A DNA stretch of 16,711 nucleotides from DATACN01 sp038215095 (lineage in GTDB: Bacteria; Actinomycetota; Thermoleophilia; Solirubrobacterales; Thermoleophilaceae). Made by a program: the position numbers and the translations under genes. This document shows, one piece after another, positions 1-5,800 of this stretch (the stretch's first letter is position 1; every line of letters begins with the position of its first letter). Below the pieces are notes generated by a model. The model ran no database searches, was not told the origin of the DNA, and was given only the letters and a program-made list of their open reading frames with translations. The stretch is from positions 1 to 16,711 of the forward strand of contig JBBQRG010000065.1 of the NCBI GenBank assembly GCA_038215095.1, written 5' to 3'.

Positions 1-272
1 TGATGACGGGGCTGGGCGAGACGAAGGAGGAGCTGCTCGAGACCTTCCAGACGCTGCGCGACCACGGCGTGCAGGTGCTCACGGTGGGTCAGTACCTGCG
101 GCCCACCCGCGACCACCTCCCGGTGGTGCGCTACTGGCACCCGGACGAGTTCGCCGAGCTGGAGAGCGAGGCGTACGCGATGGGCTTCGACTCGGTGGCG
201 GCCGGGCCGCTGGTGCGCTCCAGCTACCACGCCGAGCAGACCCTCGAGCAGGCCGCCGCCACGAACACCTAG
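1..272 (+). CDS. lipA: Lipoyl synthase, C-terminal part (5' end outside window)
   Basis: This is the last ~90 codons of lipoyl synthase, the radical-SAM enzyme that inserts two sulfurs into octanoyl groups on the lipoyl domains of 2-oxoacid dehydrogenases and the glycine-cleavage H protein. Visible family hallmarks are 'MTGLGET' at the left edge, 'VLTVGQYLRPTRDHLPV', and the C-terminal 'GPLVRSSYHAEQ', which carries the conserved Arg-Ser-Ser-Tyr that contacts the auxiliary cluster in this family. The reading frame runs through the left edge, and the ATG at position 3 corresponds to an internal Met of the family, so the gene is cut by the window and is not short. The radical-SAM Cys motif lies outside. 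The stop is 13 bp before the rhomboid start, so the two are probably co-transcribed. Confidence 0.95.
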   Translation, partial: MTGLGETKEELLETFQTLRDHGVQVLTVGQYLRPTRDHLPVVRYWHPDEFAELESEAYAMGFDSVAAGPLVRSSYHAEQTLEQAAATNT

Positions 273-285
273 CCTTCCGCGGCAC

Positions 286-1005
286 TTGATCCCGCTGAAG
301 GACGACATCCCCACGCGGCGCTTCCCGATCCTGACGGTGGCGATCATCGTGATCTGCACGCTCGTCTACTTCGGCTTCGAGCACGGCCTCTGGAACCTGG
401 GCTCGTTCGGCAACCACAAGGTCGTCGACTACGGCGCCGTCCCGTCCGAGCTCGCCCACCCGGGGGGACCGCACATCGGCTCGACGGCGGTTCCCAGCTG
501 GTTCACGGTGTTCAGCTCGATGTTCATGCACGGCAGCTTCCTTCACCTCGCCGGGAACATGTTGTTCCTCTGGATCTTCGGGAACAACATCGAGGACTCC
601 ATGGGCCGCCCGCGCTTCGTGCTGTTCTACCTGCTCGGAGGCATCGCGGCGATCGCCGGGCAGACGCTGGTCGACCCGAGCTCGACAGCCCCCACCGTGG
701 GCGCAAGCGGGGCGATAGCCGCCGTGCTGGGGGCCTATGCGCTGCTGTACCCACGCGCGCGCGTGGTGACCGTGGTCTTCATCATCATCTTCTTCACGCT
801 GCTCGAACTCCCCGCACTGGTGGTACTGGGGCTCTGGTTCCTCCTCCAGGTGGCCTACGGCGCGTCTGACGTGGCGGGCGCCAGCGGCGGGGTGGCCTAC
901 TTCGCCCACATCGGCGGCTTCCTGTTCGGCCTGATCGCGATCAAGCTGTTCGCCAACCGCGTGCACGAGGATTACCAGCAGAGCCATCGGCTGCCCGTGT
1001 ACTGA
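286..1005 (+). CDS. Rhomboid-family intramembrane serine protease
   Basis: This 239-aa polytopic membrane protein of the rhomboid family would cleave transmembrane helices inside the cytoplasmic membrane. Visible features are a first hydrophobic helix at residues ~14-30, the 'HLAGNMLFLWIFGNNIED' block at 87-104 (His87 and Asn91 match the HxxxN of the family), the nucleophile motif 'GASGA' with Ser141, and the catalytic His208 in 'AHIGGFLFG'. The Ser/His dyad is therefore intact and the protein is likely active. The start is a TTG at 286, chosen because family members commonly begin 'MIPLKD'; no good ribosome binding site precedes it, so translation may be coupled to lipA 13 bp upstream. Its stop overlaps the ATG of the next small gene by one base. 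The substrate is unknown. Confidence 0.93.
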   Translation: MIPLKDDIPTRRFPILTVAIIVICTLVYFGFEHGLWNLGSFGNHKVVDYGAVPSELAHPGGPHIGSTAVPSWFTVFSSMFMHGSFLHLAGNMLFLWIFGNNIEDSMGRPRFVLFYLLGGIAAIAGQTLVDPSSTAPTVGASGAIAAVLGAYALLYPRARVVTVVFIIIFFTLLELPALVVLGLWFLLQVAYGASDVAGASGGVAYFAHIGGFLFGLIAIKLFANRVHEDYQQSHRLPVY

Positions 1006-1184
1006 TGGCCCGCACGCTGGTACTCGTGCTCAGCCTCGTGATCATCTGCGTGCTGGGCTTCCTGACGCTGCTCACGGCCACCCGGCACGGGGTCGACGTG
1101 CTGGTGGTGCTGTCCATCATCCTGCTGACGATGATGGGCGTGGGCGTCGTGGGCGCGCTGGGCGGGGAGAAGCCTGATGAGTAG
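1005..1184 (+). CDS. Small two-helix membrane protein, 59 aa
   Basis: This short gene starts 'MARTLVLVLSLVIICVLGF' and is made almost entirely of two hydrophobic segments, at residues ~4-24 and ~32-53, joined by a short polar loop (ATRHGVD). It ends in a charged tail, GGEKPDE. Both hydrophobic stretches are long enough to span a membrane. Its ATG overlaps the rhomboid stop (TGATG) and its end overlaps the start of the carboxypeptidase by 8 bp. This tight fit on both sides is the main argument that it is real. It has no ribosome binding site of its own, so translational coupling is likely. I do not recognise the family. It could be an accessory subunit of the rhomboid or the carboxypeptidase, but that is inferred from position only. 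Confidence 0.72.
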   Translation: MARTLVLVLSLVIICVLGFLTLLTATRHGVDVLVVLSIILLTMMGVGVVGALGGEKPDE

Positions 1185-2178
1185 CGTGCTCCGCGGCGGG
1201 CGCAAGCGCCGGCGCTCGGGCTCCCGGCTTTTGGCCGTAGTCGCTCTGCTGGCTGCCCCCGCGGCCGTGGCGGGAGCGCTCTACCTGGGCAGCCGCAGCG
1301 GCGACTCGAACCGCGCGTCGCGGACTCCCCTGGCCGCGGCCGTTGCCCGCTCGCCCGTGAGCGCTCCCAACCCGGACGCGCTCGTGGAGACGCCGCCGGT
1401 GACGGACGTCCCGCTGAACGGCGTCGACGCGCTGCACGTGCGGCTGCGCAAGCCGCCCAAGAGCCTGCTGCTGTTCGACGTGGACACGGGCGAGGTGCTG
1501 CTGCGCCGCGATCCGCTCCGGCGGCTGCCGATCGCCAGCCTCACGAAGGTAATGACCGCCCTGGTGGTGACCCAGCATTCGCAGCCCGACGACAAGGTGC
1601 GGATCACACGCTCCTCGCTGCACTACTCCGGCTCCGGCGTGGGTGTGCTGCCGAAGGGGAAGAGCGTGCGGCTGGAGTCGCTCCTGAACGGCATGCTGAT
1701 CGTGTCGGGCAACGACGCGGCGATCGCCCTCGCCGACCACGTCGGCGGCAACCAGCACCACTTCCTGTCGCTGATGAACGAGCGTGCGCGCACGCTAGGC
1801 CTGCGCTGCACGCACTTCGTGGACCCGCATGGCCTCAGCCCGGGCGACCGCTCCTGCGTGCGGGATCTCGCGGTGCTGACGCGTCTCGCGATGGCCAACC
1901 ACCGCATCACTCGCATCGTGCGGCGAGAGCACGTGAACTTCCGCTTCCCGATCAAGGGCGGCCACCTGTTCCTGAACGGCCACAATCCGCTGATCCGGGC
2001 GGGCTACCGCGGCGCGATCGGACTGAAGACCGGCTTCACCGACGAGGCCGGCCGCTGCCTGATCGGGGTGGCTCGCCGCCGGGGCCGCACGCTCGGGATC
2101 GTGTTGCTGAACGACCCCAACCCGCTGAAGCACGGCGCGTCCCTGTTGAACGCGGGCTTCAGAACAGCCGAGCGCTAG
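1177..2178 (+). CDS. D-alanyl-D-alanine carboxypeptidase (peptidase S11, PBP5-like)
   Basis: This 333-aa penicillin-binding-protein-type carboxypeptidase would trim the terminal D-Ala from peptidoglycan stem peptides outside the membrane. A basic N-terminus (GGRKRRRSGSR) is followed by a hydrophobic helix at ~18-38, which acts as a signal anchor or signal peptide. A low-complexity linker leads to the catalytic domain from about residue 95. All three active-site motifs are present and correctly spaced: SxxK as 'SLTK' (Ser121-Lys124), SxN as 'SGN' (177-179) and 'KTG' (284-286). The C-terminal beta domain and amphipathic anchor of E. coli PBP5 are absent, as in many actinobacterial versions. The ATG at 1177 has a good ribosome binding site (GGGGAGA, 1164-1170, six bases upstream) inside the preceding small gene. 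The stop shares a CTAG palindrome with the convergent gene. Confidence 0.93.
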   Translation: MSSVLRGGRKRRRSGSRLLAVVALLAAPAAVAGALYLGSRSGDSNRASRTPLAAAVARSPVSAPNPDALVETPPVTDVPLNGVDALHVRLRKPPKSLLLFDVDTGEVLLRRDPLRRLPIASLTKVMTALVVTQHSQPDDKVRITRSSLHYSGSGVGVLPKGKSVRLESLLNGMLIVSGNDAAIALADHVGGNQHHFLSLMNERARTLGLRCTHFVDPHGLSPGDRSCVRDLAVLTRLAMANHRITRIVRREHVNFRFPIKGGHLFLNGHNPLIRAGYRGAIGLKTGFTDEAGRCLIGVARRRGRTLGIVLLNDPNPLKHGASLLNAGFRTAER

Positions 2179-2549
2179 CCGCGGCCGGAGACGATCTCCC
2201 AGGCCCGGTGCAGCTTGTGCTGCAGCGGACTCTCGGAGTCCTCGACGCCGTGACTCTCCATCACGGCCGGGTTGGCCTGCGGCTTGGGGAGCGTCTCGGC
2301 GTCGGCCGCCGAGAGCGTGAGCACCACCGCGTCGTCCCTGATCTCCGCCACCTCGGGCGCGTCGGCGAAGCGAAGCCCGCCCGGTCCGAGGTGCATGTCC
2401 ACGACGATCCCGTCGAAGATGTCCTCCGCCTCGGCCCTGAGCACGTGCTCGACCACGCCAATGCGCTCGCCGTCCGAGCTGAGCACGTCGGTGCCCTTTT
2501 CGAGGGTCAGGTAGGAGGCCGGCCCGCCTTCGCTCACGGCGCCGAGCAT
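2175..2549 (-). CDS. PRC-barrel domain protein
   Basis: This 124-aa soluble protein has a central PRC-barrel-like fold. 'KGTDVLSSDGERIGVVEHV' (residues ~18-36) is the typical 'G-x-V-x-(S/D)-x-(D/E)-G-x-x-I-G-x-V' opening strand pair, followed by 'IFDGIVVDMHL' and 'VVLTLSAADAETLP'. PRC-barrel domains occur in photosynthetic reaction-centre H subunits and in RimM, and widely in small stress or DNA/RNA-associated proteins; the specific role here is unknown. The C-terminal ~35 residues (ANPAVMESHGVEDSES...) are polar. The gene is divergent from the dioxygenase operon, with 84 bp between the two chosen starts, so the two promoters share that gap. It converges on the carboxypeptidase with an overlapping stop codon. 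The ATG at 2549 is the only sensible start, although no strong ribosome binding site is visible. Confidence 0.78.
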   Translation of the reverse strand: MLGAVSEGGPASYLTLEKGTDVLSSDGERIGVVEHVLRAEAEDIFDGIVVDMHLGPGGLRFADAPEVAEIRDDAVVLTLSAADAETLPKPQANPAVMESHGVEDSESPLQHKLHRAWEIVSGRG

Positions 2550-2633
2550 AGCCGTCGAGCATGAAGCGGGGCCTTTCGGGGAATGGGGCCATCAGGGTCC
2601 TTCGATCGAGGCAGATCACTTGGCGGCCGGGCT

Positions 2634-4493
2634 ATGCACGCGGTGTTCGGCCGCATCAACGAGAAGCGGCAATGGCATGAGCTGCCGTTCCCGATCAGCC
2701 TTCTGAACCTGCTGTCGCTGCGGCTCGACCTGCGCGACATGAACCTCTTCGACACCTCGGAGGAGCTCAAGACCGAGGCGACCGAGGAGCCGCCGCCCGA
2801 GGCGCGCACGGCGCGCGTGCCGGGCGGCCGCTGGAACGACCTGAAGGACTCCGAAATGGGGTCCACCGACTCGTCGTTCACGCGCAACATCAACCCCGAC
2901 CGGATCAAGCCCGAGAAGCCGCCGCGCCTGCACGACCCGAGCGCCCGCACGGTGTCGCTGGAGCTGATGACCCGCGACGAGTTCAAGCCGGCGACCACGC
3001 TCAACATCCTCGCCGCAGCCTGGATCCAGTTCGAGAACCACAACTGGTTCTTCCACGGGCGAGGCAAGGCCGAGGCGACGATGGACGTGCCCATCGAGGA
3101 TTCGGACGACTGGCCCGATCACCCGATGCACGTGCGCCGCACGGTGTCCGACGGGGCATCGCGCGACGACGGCGCGGGAGATCGCGACGGGATCGACTTC
3201 GGCAACACCGAGTCGCACTGGTGGGACGGCTCCCAGCTCTATGGCGCCAACCAGGAGACCCAGAACGCCGTCCGCACCTTCAAGGACGGCAAGCTCAAGA
3301 TCGGGGACGACGGGCGCCTGCTCGCGGATCCCGACGAGCCCGGCATCGACCTCACCGGCTTCAACGAGAACTGGTGGTTCGGGCTCTCCTGCCTGCACAC
3401 GCTCTTCACCAAGGAGCACAACGCCATCTGCGACGCGCTGCAGAAGGAGAACCCGCGCTGGGACGACCAGCGGCTGTTCGACACGGCCTGGCTCGTGAAC
3501 TCGGCGCTGATGGCCAAGATCCACACCGTCGAGTGGACGCCGGGCATCGTGAACAACCCGGCGCTGTGGTCCGCCATGAACGTGAACTGGTCGGGAGTCC
3601 TCGGCCAGAACGTGAAGGACAAGATCGGCCGCCTCGGGGACTCGGAGATCTTCAGCGGGATCATGGGCTCGCCGCAGGAGCACCACGGCGCGCGCTTCCA
3701 GCTGACCGAGGAGTTCGTGTCGGTCTACCGGATGCACCCGCTGATCCCCGACGACTGGAAGCTCTACGAGCACCAGAGCGGCAAGCTCGTCCAGGAGAAC
3801 GAGTTCGTCGAGCTGGCCACCAGGAACACGCGCTCGTTCATGGACGGCTTCGACGTATCCGACCTGATCTACTCGCTGGGCATCGAACATCCCGGCGCGA
3901 TCACGCTGCACAACTACCCGCGCGCGCTGCAGCGCCACACGCGCATCGACGGCGAGCTGATGGACCTGGCGACGCTCGACATCCTGCGCGACCGCGAGCG
4001 CGGCGTGCCGCGTTACAACGACTTCCGCGAGGAGATGCGGATGCCGCGCGTGCGCTCGTTCGACGAGCTGACGCCGAACAAGGAGTGGGCCGAGCAGATC
4101 CGTCGCGTCTACAACAACGACATCGACAAGGTGGACCTGCAGATCGGCATGTACGCAGAGCCGCTGCCGAAGGGCTTCGGCTTCTCGGACACGGCCTTCA
4201 GGGTGTTCATCCTGATGGCGTCGCGGCGGCTCAAGAGCGACCGCTTCTTCACCACCGACTTCACCCCGGAGGTCTACACCCAGACCGGCATCGACTGGGT
4301 GAACCGGACGAAGATGAAGGACGTCATCCTGCGCCACTATCCGGAGCTGACGCCGTCCCTGGAGGGCATGCCGAACGCCTTCCTGCCCTGGCACAAGGTC
4401 TCCGGCGAGAGCCAGAACGGGTCGTCGTCGTCGTCGAAGGTCGCCAAGCGCTTCCGCGGCATCAAGAAGGCCGCTGAAGCGATCAACGCGTGA
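2634..4493 (+). CDS. Fatty acid alpha-dioxygenase-like haem peroxidase (animal haem peroxidase superfamily)
   Basis: This 619-aa protein resembles plant and cyanobacterial alpha-dioxygenases, which add O2 at C-2 of a fatty acid to give a 2(R)-hydroperoxide that can lose CO2 to the Cn-1 aldehyde. Motifs in order: distal-His region 'FENHNWFFHGRG' (133-144, candidate His136), 'WWDGSQLYGAN' (196-206), 'TFKDGKLKI' (215-223), 'AKIHTVEWTP' (294-303; His297 and Thr302 align with carboxylate-binding residues I recall from plant enzymes), 'TEEFVSVYRMHPLIPD' with radical Tyr365 and proximal His368, 'RERGVPRYNDFRE' (454-466), and 'ASRRLKSDRFFTTDF' (529-543), the likely third carboxylate contact. It has no signal peptide. 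I chose the ATG at 2634 because an upstream ATG at 2583 would leave only 33 bp to the divergent gene; the 636-aa version is possible. The stop overlaps the P450 start (GTGA). Linoleate dioxygenase activity is the main alternative. Confidence 0.88.
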   Translation: MHAVFGRINEKRQWHELPFPISLLNLLSLRLDLRDMNLFDTSEELKTEATEEPPPEARTARVPGGRWNDLKDSEMGSTDSSFTRNINPDRIKPEKPPRLHDPSARTVSLELMTRDEFKPATTLNILAAAWIQFENHNWFFHGRGKAEATMDVPIEDSDDWPDHPMHVRRTVSDGASRDDGAGDRDGIDFGNTESHWWDGSQLYGANQETQNAVRTFKDGKLKIGDDGRLLADPDEPGIDLTGFNENWWFGLSCLHTLFTKEHNAICDALQKENPRWDDQRLFDTAWLVNSALMAKIHTVEWTPGIVNNPALWSAMNVNWSGVLGQNVKDKIGRLGDSEIFSGIMGSPQEHHGARFQLTEEFVSVYRMHPLIPDDWKLYEHQSGKLVQENEFVELATRNTRSFMDGFDVSDLIYSLGIEHPGAITLHNYPRALQRHTRIDGELMDLATLDILRDRERGVPRYNDFREEMRMPRVRSFDELTPNKEWAEQIRRVYNNDIDKVDLQIGMYAEPLPKGFGFSDTAFRVFILMASRRLKSDRFFTTDFTPEVYTQTGIDWVNRTKMKDVILRHYPELTPSLEGMPNAFLPWHKVSGESQNGSSSSSKVAKRFRGIKKAAEAINA

Positions 4494-5800
4494 GCGCCCT
4501 TCCCGAGGCATCGCTGCGCGACAGCGCCCGCGTGGTCTTCGTGGGCATCCTGCCCGGCGTCCTGCGCGGGCTGTTCTCGCCGCGCCGGCGCTGGATGAAG
4601 TGGCTGACCGCGCTCGACATGGACGCGCGCGCGGTCAAGGCGCTGTCGGGGCTCCGTGCCAAGCACCCCGGCCAGGGCGCGCGCCTGCTGGGCGGGCGCA
4701 TCGTGGTGCTCTGGGGCACCGACGCGATCCGCGAGGTGCTCGACAAGTCGGCCGACGTCTACGCGTCGGACTCGGGCGCCAAGGGCAAGGGCATGTCGCA
4801 CTTCCAGCCCGACGCGCTCACGCTGTCGCGCGGCAAGGAGTGGCGCGACCGCCGCGCCTTCAACGAGTCCGTGCTGTCGACCTCAGAGCGCGTGCACCCG
4901 CTCGGCGAGCGCTTCCTGGCCGTCGTGGACGACGAGGTCACGCGGCTGCGGATCGGCGGCGAGCTGTCCTGGACCGAGTTCGAGAGCCTCTTCGACCGGA
5001 TGACGCTGCGCGTGATCTTCGGCGACCGCTCGCGCGACGACCAGCAGCTCACGGGGCTGCTCGAGCGGCTGATGGGCGAGGCCAACCGGCTGGTCGGGTT
5101 GAGCGAGACCGACGACTACTACGAGTTCTACGGGCTCCTCGAGCGGCACCTGCGCGATCCCGAGCCGGGCAGCCTGATCTCGCGCTTCGCCGATGCGCCG
5201 CAGAGCGACACCACCAGGGTCGTGCACCAGATCCCTCACTGGATCTTCGCCATGCGCGACACGCTGGGTGCCAACACCTACCGCGCACTGGCGGCCATCG
5301 TGGCCGACCCGGAGGTGGAGCGGCGGGTGCGCACCGAGCTCGAGGGCGCGGACCTCTCCGACCCGGCGGCCGTGGATGGCCTGAGCTACCTCGGCGGCTG
5401 TTTGGAGGAGGCCATGCGGCTCTGGCCCACGACCCCCATGCTGGCCCGCGAGGTGACGCGCCAGACCACGCTGGCCGGCGAGACCCTCGACGAGGGGACC
5501 CAGGTGATGATTCTCAACACCTTCAACCATCGCGACCGCGACCAGGTGCCTGACGCCGACGCCCTGGCTCCGGAGCGCTGGAGCAACGGGAACCGCGACT
5601 ATCGCTTCAACCACCTGAGCAACGGCACCCAGGGCTGCCCGGGCGGCCCGCTCGTGCTGCTGCTGGGGAAGGCGGCGCTGGCGCGAATGCTCACCGGGTA
5701 CGACCTCAGCCTGCGCGAGCCGCAGCTCGAGGGCGCCGGCTCGCTGCCCCACATGCTCGACTTCTTCGCCATCCGGTTCGCGGCGAGGGTGGCGGCATGA
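4490..5800 (+). CDS. Divergent cytochrome P450
   Basis: This 436-aa protein is recognised as a P450 by its order of motifs: K-helix ExxR in 'EEAMRLWPTTP' (Glu307-Arg310), the 'PERW' meander (361-364), and the haem-thiolate loop 'HLSNGTQGCPGG' with Cys383 as axial ligand. The I-helix is unusual: the usual (A/G)GxDTT reads 'AMRDTL' (254-259), so Asp257/Thr258 are kept but the Gly becomes Met and an Arg precedes the acid. In the haem loop the usual Phe and Arg are replaced by Leu376 and Gln381. No redox partner gene is adjacent, so it may use hydroperoxide from the dioxygenase next door or generic ferredoxins; which one cannot be told from sequence. The N-terminus has a moderately hydrophobic stretch (residues ~13-30) that may touch the membrane. 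It starts at GTG 4490, overlapping the dioxygenase stop by 4 bp, and ends with a 4-bp ATGA overlap into the next gene. Confidence 0.9.
   Translation: MSALPEASLRDSARVVFVGILPGVLRGLFSPRRRWMKWLTALDMDARAVKALSGLRAKHPGQGARLLGGRIVVLWGTDAIREVLDKSADVYASDSGAKGKGMSHFQPDALTLSRGKEWRDRRAFNESVLSTSERVHPLGERFLAVVDDEVTRLRIGGELSWTEFESLFDRMTLRVIFGDRSRDDQQLTGLLERLMGEANRLVGLSETDDYYEFYGLLERHLRDPEPGSLISRFADAPQSDTTRVVHQIPHWIFAMRDTLGANTYRALAAIVADPEVERRVRTELEGADLSDPAAVDGLSYLGGCLEEAMRLWPTTPMLAREVTRQTTLAGETLDEGTQVMILNTFNHRDRDQVPDADALAPERWSNGNRDYRFNHLSNGTQGCPGGPLVLLLGKAALARMLTGYDLSLREPQLEGAGSLPHMLDFFAIRFAARVAA

Noticed and set aside
2616..4511. A 631-codon open frame on the - strand opposite the dioxygenase
   Set aside because: It is a by-product of GC-rich third positions: its protein is low-complexity Arg/Val/Leu/His/Gly with no motif, while the + strand has full catalytic motifs.
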